Source: Roseiarcus sp963835885 (GTDB lineage: Bacteria > Pseudomonadota > Alphaproteobacteria > Rhizobiales > Beijerinckiaceae). From it: 64,000 bases of DNA. Location of the stretch: NCBI GenBank assembly GCA_963835885.1, contig CAWIHF010000031.1, forward strand, positions 1 through 64,000, given 5' to 3'. Within the stretch, counting starts at the first letter, position 1; the number at the start of each line of letters is the position of its first letter. Positions 8,633 through 16,459 of this stretch are shown piece after piece. A program made the translations under genes and the position numbers. The notes below the pieces were generated by a model, which was given only the letters and a program-made list of their open reading frames with translations, was not told the DNA's origin and did not search any database.

Positions 8633-9405
8633 GTGTGTGTCCAGCGAAGGCTGGCATGTTCAGCAGGAGAAAGGCCTGCCGGGGCAAGAGTCAGGAGCCC
8701 CGTAGTTTGGATAGCAGGGTGGCGGGAAACCAGAGACTCTGAAGCCTATCGACAACGTCTCCCTCGGGAAGACGACGAGTCACCGGGCCGTAACGAACAG
8801 TGAACGTAAAAGTGGCCTCGAAAGTGCGTAGCCCCGAAGACCGAGCCCTCAACCGGAGGGCGAAGGCAGCATGGGGAGCCGAAATCTGACCGATGCGGCT
8901 CCTTCACTTCGGCGGGGTGGAAGCGACAGCACGGTGGCAAGGGCATGCCGAGCAACTGGAGAAGCCCTCCTCGTCCCGGCGCGAAATCGCCGGAGCAGGA
9001 TCGATCGTATAACCGGCTCAACCGGGAAGTCGATCGAAGGCGAGAGGGTGACGGATGGGTTCGTAGTAGCGTTGAGGCGGGGTAACGCCCGTGGAGCGAA
9101 GGAGCCCTGCTGTTTGTCAAGTCTCCGACCACAAGGAAGGCAAGGACGAGATGACAAAGGCGTCCATCGATTTGCAGGACCTGAGGCGGAGAATATACGT
9201 CAAGGCGAAGGCTGAGACGTCCTGGAAGTTCTGGGGATTGTACGTCCATGTCTGCAAGCTGGAAACGCTACGCGAGGCGTATGCGCTGGCCAAAGAGAAC
9301 AATGGGGCTCCGGGAAGTGACGGGGTCACCTTCGAGGCTATCGAAGCGCAGGGCGTAGAGGCTTTCCTCGAGCAGATTGCGGACGAACTGGTCGGGCGCT
9401 GCTAT
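8633..9405 (+). mobile_element. Group II intron 3, 3'-truncated, nested in intron 2
   Basis: Starts with GTGTG directly after the broken domain V of intron 2. About 515 bases of domain I-III RNA follow, including the block GTGGCCTCGAAAGTG that resembles GTAGCCTCGAAATTA of intron 2, and then the beginning of a reverse transcriptase gene at 9151. Everything after RT block 0/1 (about 9405) is lost, including domains V and VI and the 3' remainder of intron 2; the sequence then joins ordinary chromosomal DNA upstream of the amidohydrolase gene. Confidence 0.65.
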
Positions 9406-9432
9406 ACGCATCGCGGTTTGGGATGCGCGTGA
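9151..9432 (+). pseudogene. Truncated reverse transcriptase gene of intron 3
   Basis: The first 80 or so codons encode the N-terminus of a group II intron RT, containing 'YVHVCKLETLREAYALAK', 'NNGAPGSDGVTFEAIEA' (RT block 0/1) and 'FLEQIADELVGR'. Family members continue with a basic block and about 330 more residues; here the similarity stops near 9402 and a short unrelated tail (CYTHRGLGCA) leads to a stop. A ribosome-binding-like AGGACGAG precedes the ATG. It has no catalytic motif and is non-functional. Confidence 0.8.
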
Positions 9433-9587
9433 CGTACATGACAAGCGTAAATCATGCCGTCGCGTCGATTGCAACAACTATTTTACATGCCTACATTCTA
9501 GCGACAAATCCCCGCAAACCAGCACAAACCCTCGCCTTAGCCCAAAAACCTCCCGGAAGTTCGGTCTAGTCCGAAGGAGCCAGCCCG

Positions 9588-10562
9588 ATGCGCACGGTCG
9601 CCCTCGAAGAGCATTTCGCCACGCCCGCCTTCATGGACGGGCCCGGCCGCAAGCTGAAGGAGCGCGCCGAGCAGACCGGTGGCCGGCTGGCGAACCTGGT
9701 CGCGGAACTCCTCGATGTCGGCGACGGCCGCGTCGCGGCGATGGATGCTGCTGGCGTCGACGTGCAGGCGCTGTCGCTGACGGCGCCCGGCGTCGAACAG
9801 CTCGAGGCCGAGGAGGCGAAGGCGGTCGCCCGCGAGACGAATGCGGCTCTGGCCAAGGCGATCGAACGCCATCCGACGCGCTTCTTCGGGCTCGCGTCGC
9901 TGCCGATCGCCGATCCGCCGGCTGCGCTCGCGGAAATGGAGCGCGCGGTTGGCGAACACGGCTTCAGGGGGCTCGTCGTCAACGGCCACCAGCGCGGGCG
10001 ATATCTCGACGACCGGGTCTTCTGGCCGATCCTGGCGCGCGCCGAGGCGCTGACGCTGCCGATCTATCTCCATCCGACGCAGTCGCCGCAGCCGGTCATC
10101 GACGCCTGGTACGGCGGCCTGCCGCCGATGGTCGGCGAGATGATGGCCGGCTTCGGCTGGGGCTGGCACATCGAGACGGCGCTGCACGTTCTGCGCATGA
10201 TCCTCGGCGGCGTGTTCGACCAGCATCCCGAGTTGCAGATCGTCGTCGGACACCTGGGCGAGACGCTGCCCTTCATGATCGAGCGGGTCGACGCGATGCC
10301 GCCGACGGCGACCGGGCTGAAGAAGCCGGTCAGCGCCTATTTGCGGGAGAACGTCCACTACACGTTCTCGGGCTTCAACTTCCTGCCGGCCTTCCTCGAC
10401 CTCCTGCTCGAGGTCGGCGTCGACCGGATCATGTTCTCGACCGACCACCCCTATCAGCCCATGGCCGAAGGCCGCGCCTTTCTCGACCGGCTGCCGGTCA
10501 GTCCGACGGACCGCGAGCGGATCGCGCATGGCAACGCGGAGAGGCTGTTCAAGCTCTCATGA
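9588..10562 (+). CDS. Amidohydrolase-2 family (ACMSD / gamma-resorcylate decarboxylase-like)
   Basis: A 324-residue TIM-barrel metal enzyme. The N-terminal metal motif is E-x-H ('VALEEHFATP') rather than HxH, which is characteristic of the 2,6-dihydroxybenzoate (gamma-resorcylate) decarboxylase branch. Other expected ligands are visible: the His in 'LPIYLHPTQ', His in 'IVVGHLGETLP', and the Asp in 'IMFSTDHPYQPM'. 'MERAVGEHGFRGLVVNG' fits the barrel. It probably performs non-oxidative decarboxylation or hydrolysis of an aromatic or related acid; the exact substrate cannot be read from the sequence. A good ribosome-binding site (GAAGGAG) precedes the ATG. It is the first core-like gene after the mobile region. 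Confidence 0.85.
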   Translation: MRTVALEEHFATPAFMDGPGRKLKERAEQTGGRLANLVAELLDVGDGRVAAMDAAGVDVQALSLTAPGVEQLEAEEAKAVARETNAALAKAIERHPTRFFGLASLPIADPPAALAEMERAVGEHGFRGLVVNGHQRGRYLDDRVFWPILARAEALTLPIYLHPTQSPQPVIDAWYGGLPPMVGEMMAGFGWGWHIETALHVLRMILGGVFDQHPELQIVVGHLGETLPFMIERVDAMPPTATGLKKPVSAYLRENVHYTFSGFNFLPAFLDLLLEVGVDRIMFSTDHPYQPMAEGRAFLDRLPVSPTDRERIAHGNAERLFKLS

Positions 10563-10685
10563 GTAACACAGAAATTGAAATGTATTTTTTGCACAGTTGC
10601 GACGATGCGACGATGCGACAGGTTTTGGCGCCCAAACAATTGAAAAGATTGACTTGCTGCCAAACGTTGGCGCCCCGAACCAGGG

Positions 10686-11303
10686 TTAGCCTTCGGCCTC
10701 CCTCCAGGCCGCCACGAACGCCTTCGCCTTCGCGCCGACCGGCGCCGCCGTAATGCCCGGCCCTATACAGCGCGCCGCCGACGCCAAACCCGTCGGCGCC
10801 GGCCGCGCGGTAGGGCGCGATGCGTTCGGCGTGATTCCGCCGACCGGAAAGAGCTGCGTCTCCTTCGGCAGGACGGAGCGCCAGGCCCTGACCACCTCGG
10901 GCGGCATGGCCTCGGCGGGGAACAGCTTCAGGCCCGATGCTCCGAGGCTCAGCGCGGCGAACGCCTCGGTCGGGGTCGCGACCCCCGGCAAGACGGACAG
11001 GCCAAGCTTCAGCGCACGCTCGATCACGGCGGGATCGGCGTTCGGCGCGACGATCAGCCTTGCGCCGGCGCCGGCGGCGCCTTCCACCACGCCCGGGGTG
11101 AGAACGGTTCCCGCGCCGATGAGCGTCGCCTCGCCGAACCGGCGGGCGATGATCTCGATGCTCCTGAGCGGTTCGGGCGAGTTGAGCGGGACCTCGATCG
11201 CGCCGAAGCCAGCCTCGACGATGACGGAAGCGATCGCCTCGACTTCATCGGGCTTCACGCCCCGGAGGATGGCGATCAGCGGAGTTGGCGAGAGGGAAAT
11301 CAT
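10686..11303 (-). CDS. dgoA: 2-dehydro-3-deoxy-6-phosphogalactonate aldolase, with compensating frameshifts
   Basis: A class I aldolase of the KDPG/KDPGal family that splits 2-dehydro-3-deoxy-6-phosphogalactonate into pyruvate and glyceraldehyde 3-phosphate (De Ley-Doudoroff route). Visible are 'LIAILRGVKPDEV', the catalytic Glu in 'FGAIEVPLNSP', 'GAGTVL', 'LPGVATPTEAF', and the Schiff-base Lys in 'SGLKLFPAE'. After 'PVGGIT' the frame reads 'NASRPTARPAPTGLASAAR'; the adjacent frame over the same bases (about 10832-10760) gives the expected 'ERIAPYRAAGADGFGVGGAL'. A missing base near 10830 and an extra base near 10760 cancel out. The start overlaps the stop of dgoK by 4 bases (ATGA), indicating translational coupling. 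Confidence 0.85.
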   Translation of the reverse strand: MISLSPTPLIAILRGVKPDEVEAIASVIVEAGFGAIEVPLNSPEPLRSIEIIARRFGEATLIGAGTVLTPGVVEGAAGAGARLIVAPNADPAVIERALKLGLSVLPGVATPTEAFAALSLGASGLKLFPAEAMPPEVVRAWRSVLPKETQLFPVGGITPNASRPTARPAPTGLASAARCIGPGITAAPVGAKAKAFVAAWREAEG

Positions 11304-12220
11304 GACAGCAGTCCGGCTTTGCGGGCAAGGATGAAGAGTCCACGGGCGGCGGCCCGCTCGGGCGCCGCTCGCGCGCTCTGCCCGAGCGCGTCGAACGCCC
11401 TGAGGTAGCGCCGGACCAGCGGTTCCGCTCCGGCGAGGTGCGGTTCCTCGTTCGGAAAAAGCCGCCGCGCCTCAAGAATCTCTGCGCCGATCAGGAGGCC
11501 GGAGAGATATTCGCCCGCGTCGTCTTCGGCGAGCTTGCCCATGAGCGGCAGGCTGCGGGCGCCGAACAGGACGCCGAGCAGGCCCGACCGTCCTTCGCCG
11601 CGCGTCGCCATAGCGCCGCGCTCGACGCCAAGCGCAAAGGCCGAGCCGTCCGGCTTCGCCTTGGCGGCCCGGGCGAAGGCGCCGGCCAGCGTATGGTCGC
11701 GGACTGCGGCGAACAGCTCGCCGGTCACGAATGTCTTGAAACGCTCGACGCGGCCTCCTTCGACAATCGCCCATTTCGAGTGGGAGCCGGGCAGGACGAT
11801 CAGGCGGCCGCCGGAGTCGGCGATTCCCAAAATCTCGACCTCCTCGCCGCGCATCACGTCAGGCGCGCCCTTCGCCGGTTCGTAGGAGAGGCCCGGGGCA
11901 AGATGAACGACTCGATCGCCGGCTCGAACCTCAACCAGTTTGGCGGCGATGTCGCGCGGGTCGGCCGGGCATTTGACGTAGGGCGCCTCGCGCCAGCCGT
12001 GCCGGCTGCCGACCATGCCGGAGGCGACGACCGGCAGATCGGCGTGCGCATCGAGCCAGCCGCCGATGAGACGGCGGATCGTGTCCGGAAAGGCGTCCTT
12101 CGCCACGCTGGCGACGCCGTCAGCGGACGCAATCTCGTCGAGGATGGCGCCTTCGCGCGACATCAGGTAGGCGCGGAAGCTCGACGAACCCCAGTCTATG
12201 GCGATCAGCGCGGAGCGCAT
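11300..12220 (-). CDS. dgoK: 2-dehydro-3-deoxygalactonokinase
   Basis: A 306-residue sugar-acid kinase that phosphorylates 2-dehydro-3-deoxygalactonate at C6 to make the substrate of the aldolase encoded next. Diagnostic segments are the N-terminal phosphate-binding 'LIAIDWGSSSFRAYL', 'VVASGMVGSRHGWREAPYV', 'DVMRGEEVEILG' and 'VLPGSHSKWAIVE'. The length matches the family. It forms a two-gene minus-strand operon with dgoA (4-base overlap). A galactonate dehydratase or dehydrogenase would be expected elsewhere; the nearby SDR and 3-hydroxyacyl-CoA-dehydrogenase-like genes may supply sugar-acid oxidation. Confidence 0.93.
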   Translation of the reverse strand: MRSALIAIDWGSSSFRAYLMSREGAILDEIASADGVASVAKDAFPDTIRRLIGGWLDAHADLPVVASGMVGSRHGWREAPYVKCPADPRDIAAKLVEVRAGDRVVHLAPGLSYEPAKGAPDVMRGEEVEILGIADSGGRLIVLPGSHSKWAIVEGGRVERFKTFVTGELFAAVRDHTLAGAFARAAKAKPDGSAFALGVERGAMATRGEGRSGLLGVLFGARSLPLMGKLAEDDAGEYLSGLLIGAEILEARRLFPNEEPHLAGAEPLVRRYLRAFDALGQSARAAPERAAARGLFILARKAGLLS

Positions 12221-12485
12221 CGCCCGAACGATGAGATGGCGACTTTGGCAGGACTCGGTTCAGGCATTGCGGCCTCCCGGGCGAATGGAGCCACGGCTTG
12301 CGGGGGGCGTCAACGCCCGGCCCGAGTTGCAGCCTGCGAAAGACCAGCGGCGGAGGGCCGGATTCAATTCCGCGGCCGTGCTGCTTCGAGCGCCCAAATG
12401 ATGGGAAAGTCACGGTGAGGATCAGCGTATTGCTTATCTGGCGAACATGTAATACAAACAAGCCATAAAGACGCTGACGGTTCGG

Positions 12486-12722
12486 TTGCCCGAGGCCCTG
12501 GTCGCTGAGATCAACTCCGAGTCGCGCCGACGAAAGCTGTCAAGATCGGACGTGGTGCGCGAGCGCCTTACCGCGGCGCCGAACTCGCTCGCGCGGCAGC
12601 CGGCTCTTCTCGACGCGATTGCGGACGTCATTGGCTCCGTCGACGGTCCGCCGCGTGACTTGAGCGCGCGGACGAAGAGTTATTTGAAGTCGACCGGCTA
12701 TGGCGGCAAGCGCGCTCGTTGA
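12486..12722 (+). CDS. VapB-type ribbon-helix-helix antitoxin
   Basis: A small DNA-binding antitoxin; with upstream codons the N-terminus reads 'KTLTVRLPEALVAEINSESR' and 'RKLSRSDVVRERL', a classic RHH strand-helix-helix. The listed TTG start at 12486 would cut off the DNA-binding beta-strand, and there is no ATG or GTG between it and an in-frame stop at 12450; only CTG (12474) or ATA (12465) could begin the full domain. A TAATAC hexamer at 12450-12455 would place transcription start within a few bases of 12465, so a leaderless, non-canonical start is possible. The gene overlaps the VapC-like toxin gene by 23 bases. Confidence 0.75.
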   Translation: MPEALVAEINSESRRRKLSRSDVVRERLTAAPNSLARQPALLDAIADVIGSVDGPPRDLSARTKSYLKSTGYGGKRAR

Positions 12723-13110
12723 CGCGAGCTTTCTCGTCGCGCTCCTCAGCCGGCGCGACGCCTTCCACGACTGGGCCTTCTCGCAGGCGCCACGCTTGCC
12801 GCCGCCCTGGCTCACGTGCGAGGCGGCGCTATCAGAGGCGTCGCATTTGCTCGGGCGTCGCGGTGTCCGAAGCCTTACCTTGATGCTTCGCCGCGGAGCC
12901 GTGGTGTGCGGCTTCTGTTTCGCGGACAATATGGACGCGGTGCTCAAGTTGCGGGAGAAATACGCCGACGCGCCGATGAGTTTCGCCGACGCCTGTCTTG
13001 TGCGCATGACCGAGATATTGAACGATCCCATGCTCATGACCACGGACGCCGACTTCCGCGTCTACCGCCGGCACGGCCGGCAAACCATTCCGTGCGTCCT
13101 CTCGCGCTGA
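12700..13110 (+). CDS. PIN-domain toxin, VapC-like ribonuclease
   Basis: A 136-residue PIN domain, presumed Mg-dependent endoribonuclease neutralised by the RHH protein encoded just upstream. Acidic active-site positions are visible: Asp8 in 'ALVDASFLVALL', Glu in 'LTCEAALSEASHLLG', Asp in 'MSFADACLVRM', and Asp in 'LMTTDADFRVYRR'. Length is normal. The ATG lies inside the antitoxin gene (23-base overlap), the usual toxin-antitoxin layout. The pair is on the plus strand between two minus-strand sugar-acid gene pairs, suggesting insertion by transfer. Confidence 0.88.
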   Translation: MAASALVDASFLVALLSRRDAFHDWAFSQAPRLPPPWLTCEAALSEASHLLGRRGVRSLTLMLRRGAVVCGFCFADNMDAVLKLREKYADAPMSFADACLVRMTEILNDPMLMTTDADFRVYRRHGRQTIPCVLSR

Positions 13111-13207
13111 ACAAGAATGCCGGCAATGCTTCGGCGCTCGCGTAAGTTCGCGTCATGACGGCCGGTCGCGTCCGCAATCGCGCGTTTCGCGATGCGCCGC
13201 TTGCGCC

Positions 13208-13993
13208 TCACATCACCGCGAGCAGGCCGCCGTCGACATAGATGATCTGTCCGTTGACATAGTCCGAGGCGCTGGACGCGAGGAACACGGCTGCGCCGAT
13301 CAGATCGTCCGGCCGGCCCCAACGTCCCGAGGGCGTACGGCCCCTGACCCAGGCGTCGAACCTTTGATCGTCGACCAGCGGCTGGGTCATTTCGGTGATG
13401 ATGTATCCCGGCCCGATCGCATTGGCCTGAATCCCATGCGCCGCCCATTCGGCCGCCATCGACTGGGTCAGCATCTTGATGCCGCCCTTCGCCGCCGTAT
13501 AGGGCGCGATGGTGGCGCGCGCGACCGCGCTGGCGAGCGAGCCGATGTTGATGATCTTGCCGCCCGCGCCGCGCGTGATCATCCGGCGCGCCGCCTCGCG
13601 CCCGACCTGGAACGCCGCCGTCAAATGCGTGTCGACGACGCGCCGCCATTCCTCGCTCGTCATGTCGACCATCGGCTTGCGCAACTGGTTGCCGGCGTTG
13701 TTGACGAGGACGTCGATGGCGACGCCCTGTTCGTCGAGGCTTTCGAAGGCGGTTCTGACCGCAGCCTCGTCGACGACGTCGAAGGCGCGCGATGAAACGC
13801 GATGCCCCGCCGCCTCGAACGCTCTCACTGCGGCCGCGAGCTTTGCCTCGTCGCGTCCGTTCAGCACGATCGCTGCGCCCGCCTCGGCAAGCCCGAGCGC
13901 CATCGTAAGCCCGATTCCGGCAGAGGAGCCGGTCAGGAGCGCCGTCTTGCCGGAGAGATCGAAAAGCTTCGAAGCAATCTCGCTCGAGCTCAT
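13208..13993 (-). CDS. SDR-family oxidoreductase (gluconate 5-dehydrogenase-like)
   Basis: A 261-residue classical short-chain dehydrogenase: NAD(P)-binding TGxxxGIG ('ALLTGSSAGIGLTMALGLAE'), 'NNAGNQLRKPM', catalytic Ser in 'INIGSLAS', YxxxK in 'APYTAAKGGIKML', and 'IGPGYIITEMTQPL'. The N-terminal 'LFDLSGKTALLTG' and the asparagine-rich NNAGNQLRKP are typical of gluconate 5-dehydrogenase/IdnO-type enzymes that interconvert keto- and hydroxy-sugar acids. It is the second gene of a minus-strand pair, overlapping the upstream 3-hydroxyacyl-CoA-dehydrogenase-like gene by 4 bases (ATGA). Substrate remains inferred from context. Confidence 0.88.
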   Translation of the reverse strand: MSSSEIASKLFDLSGKTALLTGSSAGIGLTMALGLAEAGAAIVLNGRDEAKLAAAVRAFEAAGHRVSSRAFDVVDEAAVRTAFESLDEQGVAIDVLVNNAGNQLRKPMVDMTSEEWRRVVDTHLTAAFQVGREAARRMITRGAGGKIINIGSLASAVARATIAPYTAAKGGIKMLTQSMAAEWAAHGIQANAIGPGYIITEMTQPLVDDQRFDAWVRGRTPSGRWGRPDDLIGAAVFLASSASDYVNGQIIYVDGGLLAVM

Positions 13994-14937
13994 TTGCCGA
14001 TGTCGCTTTCGGCGCGCTTCTTGTGCGCCGCGAGCGCCATGAGGCGTCGGTCCCGCCAGGACGCGCGTTCGCCGAGTTGTTCGGCGGGCAGCCGGGCGCG
14101 TCGTTCGGCCTCGATCCCGTCCATCGCGGGGCCGCTCCAGTCCGCGCGCCGCTGGGTCGAGGGGAAGATGCGCTCGTAGATGGCCTGATAGCGCTGGGCG
14201 TAGTCGCGCACGCCGCCCGGCGCATTGAGATCGATCGTCTCGAAAGGCCCCATGAACGACCAGCGTAGCGCGAGCCCCTCGCGCAGCGCGATGTCGACGT
14301 CCTCGGTGGTGGCGAAGCCGTCGGCGACGAGGCGAAAAGCCTCCTCGAGCAGCGCGCCCTGCAGCCGGTTGACGATGAAGCCGTCGATTTCCCTGTTCAC
14401 GACGATCGGCGCATGTCCGGCGGCGGCGAGCAGCGCAGACGTCCGCTCAACGACGGCTGCGTCCGTCCAGGGCGCGGGCGCGACCTCGACCGCCGGGATC
14501 AGATAGGGCGGGTTGATCGGGTGGGCGACGAGGCAGCGCGCGCGGCCGGCCAGCCGCTCGGTGAAGAGGGACGGAAGGATCGCTGAGGTCGAACTCGCCA
14601 GCACCGCTTCCGGCTCTGCGGCGCGGTCGAGTTCGGCGAAGACGCGCTGCTTGATTTCGAGAACCTCGGGCGTGTTTTCCTGGACATGGCTCGCGCCCTC
14701 GAGCGCCTCCTCGAAGAAGTCGGCGCGTCGCATGCGGGCGCGGACATTGATCGCCGCTTCGCCGTTGAGGAGATCGTTCGCGTCGAGTTCGGGCAAAACC
14801 TTGTTGATGAAGGCGAGCGCCTCGTCGATCGCCTCCGCCCGCTCGTCCCAGATCGACACCTCGTGGCCGGCGCGGGTGAAACTGATCGCCCAGGCGCGGC
14901 CGACGAGGCCCAATCCGACAAGGGCGATCTTGCTCAT
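13990..14937 (-). CDS. 3-hydroxyacyl-CoA dehydrogenase-family NAD enzyme (gulonate/carnitine dehydrogenase-like)
   Basis: About 315 residues: an N-terminal Rossmann domain ('IALVGLGLVGRAWAISFTRAG', 'VSIWDE'), 'VQENTPEVLEIKQ', the Ser/His region 'ASSTSAILPS' and 'VAHPINPPYLIPAVEV', then the C-terminal domain ('DGFIVNRLQGALLEEAFRLV'). The Pro-rich 'HPINPPYLIP' and shortness fit the L-gulonate 3-dehydrogenase / L-carnitine dehydrogenase branch rather than fatty-acid oxidation. Start ATG 14937 has a strong GGAGGG ribosome-binding site; the reading frame stays open far upstream to 16419, but that extension has no support. Coupled to the SDR gene by a 4-base overlap. Confidence 0.85.
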   Translation of the reverse strand: MSKIALVGLGLVGRAWAISFTRAGHEVSIWDERAEAIDEALAFINKVLPELDANDLLNGEAAINVRARMRRADFFEEALEGASHVQENTPEVLEIKQRVFAELDRAAEPEAVLASSTSAILPSLFTERLAGRARCLVAHPINPPYLIPAVEVAPAPWTDAAVVERTSALLAAAGHAPIVVNREIDGFIVNRLQGALLEEAFRLVADGFATTEDVDIALREGLALRWSFMGPFETIDLNAPGGVRDYAQRYQAIYERIFPSTQRRADWSGPAMDGIEAERRARLPAEQLGERASWRDRRLMALAAHKKRAESDIGK

Positions 14938-15111
14938 CTGCGTCCCTCCGTCCCGCCCCGCGGCCTTTCGCATCTCGTAGCAGGCTCGCGGCGTCCAAGC
15001 CAAGCGGTTCGAGCGAGCCGAAACCATATCGCCGGCGGGCGTGGGGCTTTGAGGACCGGACTGCGGGGCCAGCGATTTGGCCGGCCCGCGAGCCCGGGTT
15101 ATCATCGCCTC

Positions 15112-16317
15112 ATGATCGATGCAGAGATTCCGAAGCTGGCGACCTGGCTCGCAAAAGTCGGGCTGGAGGGACGGGCCGAGACCGCGCTTCTCGACGGCTT
15201 TTGCCAGCGCGCCCTCGCCGCGGGGCTGCCGCTGGCGCGCGCGATCATGTTCATCGACACGCTTCATCCCATTCATGAGGGGCGCGCCTTCCGGTGGGAT
15301 CGCGAAAAGCCTGAGATCACGGTCACCGAATACGGACCAACCACCCAGGGAGAGGCGGCCGATCGTTGGCGCACCAACCCGTTCTTCCGCATGCTTCAGG
15401 ACGGAGAATCTCTGAGGCGCTGGCGGATCCAGGCCGAAGGGGACGTCCAATTCCCGATCTTTTCCGAATATCGCGAAGCGTCGGTTACCGATTTCGTGGC
15501 GGTCATCAACCGCTTCGCGGTCGATGGGGTGATCGGCGAGATGGATTGTTTCTACGCCGGCTGGATGACCGACCGGCCGGACGGTTTCGCCGACGACGAG
15601 ATCGCTGCGCTCGAGCGGCTGACCCCGTTCCTCGGGCTCGCGGTCAAGGCGGCCTCGCTCGCCCGCATCGCCGAGACGCTGGTCGAAACCTATCTCGGGC
15701 GCGACGCCGGGCGGCGGGTGCTGCACGGCCACATCGCGCGCGGCGTGGCGGACCGCATCAAGACGGTGCTGTGGTTCAGCGACCTGCACAACTATACCCG
15801 CATCTCTGACAGCGCGGAGCCGGAGCAGATCATCCCGTTGCTCAACGATTATGCCGACGCGATCGTCACCGCCATTCATCAGCATTCCGGCGACGTCCTG
15901 AAGCTGATCGGCGACGGCGTGCTGGCGATCTTCCCCGCGGAAGACCGCGCCCGCGCCTGCGCTGCGGCGCTCGACGCCGCGCAGGAAGCGCGCGAGGCGG
16001 TCGCGGCGCTGAGCGCACGCCGTTCGGCCGAGGGGCTGCCGGAAACGGACATGTATCTCGGCCTCCATCTCGGCGTGGTGTTCTACGGCAATATCGGCAG
16101 CAAGGAGCGGCTCGACTTCACCGTCGTCGGGCCGGCGGTCAACGAAGTCGCACGCATCGCGGCGATGTGCCGCTCGGTCGACCAGCCGATCCTCATCTCC
16201 TCGGCCTTCGCGTCTTCGGTCGCCCCGGAGCGCCGCCGCTTCTCTTCCGTCGGCCGCTTCGCGCTGCGCGGCGTGGGGGCGCCGCAGGACCTCTTCACCC
16301 TCGATACGGGGTTTTAG
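15112..16317 (+). CDS. Class III adenylate/guanylate cyclase
   Basis: A 401-residue protein. The first 210 residues are an uncharacterised sensor-like region ('FCQRALAAGLPLARAIMFIDTLHP', 'LERLTPFLGLAVKAA') seen in many alphaproteobacterial cyclases; the C-terminal catalytic domain starts near residue 215. Metal-binding Asp residues are present at about 224 ('WFSDLHNYT') and 268 ('IGDGVLAIF'), and the transition-state region reads 'VVGPAVNEVARI'. It should make cAMP (or cGMP). A stand-alone cyclic-nucleotide-binding protein is encoded 11.5 kb downstream. The frame is open upstream to 14686, but ATG 15112 is chosen because homology to the sensor region begins there. Confidence 0.88.
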   Translation: MIDAEIPKLATWLAKVGLEGRAETALLDGFCQRALAAGLPLARAIMFIDTLHPIHEGRAFRWDREKPEITVTEYGPTTQGEAADRWRTNPFFRMLQDGESLRRWRIQAEGDVQFPIFSEYREASVTDFVAVINRFAVDGVIGEMDCFYAGWMTDRPDGFADDEIAALERLTPFLGLAVKAASLARIAETLVETYLGRDAGRRVLHGHIARGVADRIKTVLWFSDLHNYTRISDSAEPEQIIPLLNDYADAIVTAIHQHSGDVLKLIGDGVLAIFPAEDRARACAAALDAAQEAREAVAALSARRSAEGLPETDMYLGLHLGVVFYGNIGSKERLDFTVVGPAVNEVARIAAMCRSVDQPILISSAFASSVAPERRRFSSVGRFALRGVGAPQDLFTLDTGF

Positions 16318-16459
16318 ACGCTTAAGCCTCCGCCCTCGAAGGCATGGCGACGATCGGCTTGTGAATGCGTTACGCACGCACTTCGCCGGTCGTACTTCCG
16401 GGTGCGCGCGAGGCTTCACGGCTTGACGCCGTCCTTAGGGGGTCGGATACGGGCGGCAT

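Noticed and set aside
13062..14225. Minus-strand 387-codon frame overlapping the SDR and 3HCDH genes
   Set aside because: Frame shadow of the two real genes: low-complexity Arg/Gly-rich translation.
14938..16419. Open minus-strand frame continuing upstream of the 3-hydroxyacyl-CoA-dehydrogenase-like gene (would give an 809-aa protein)
   Set aside because: It is antisense to the class III cyclase, Arg-rich and without motifs, and a good ribosome-binding site lies before ATG 14937.
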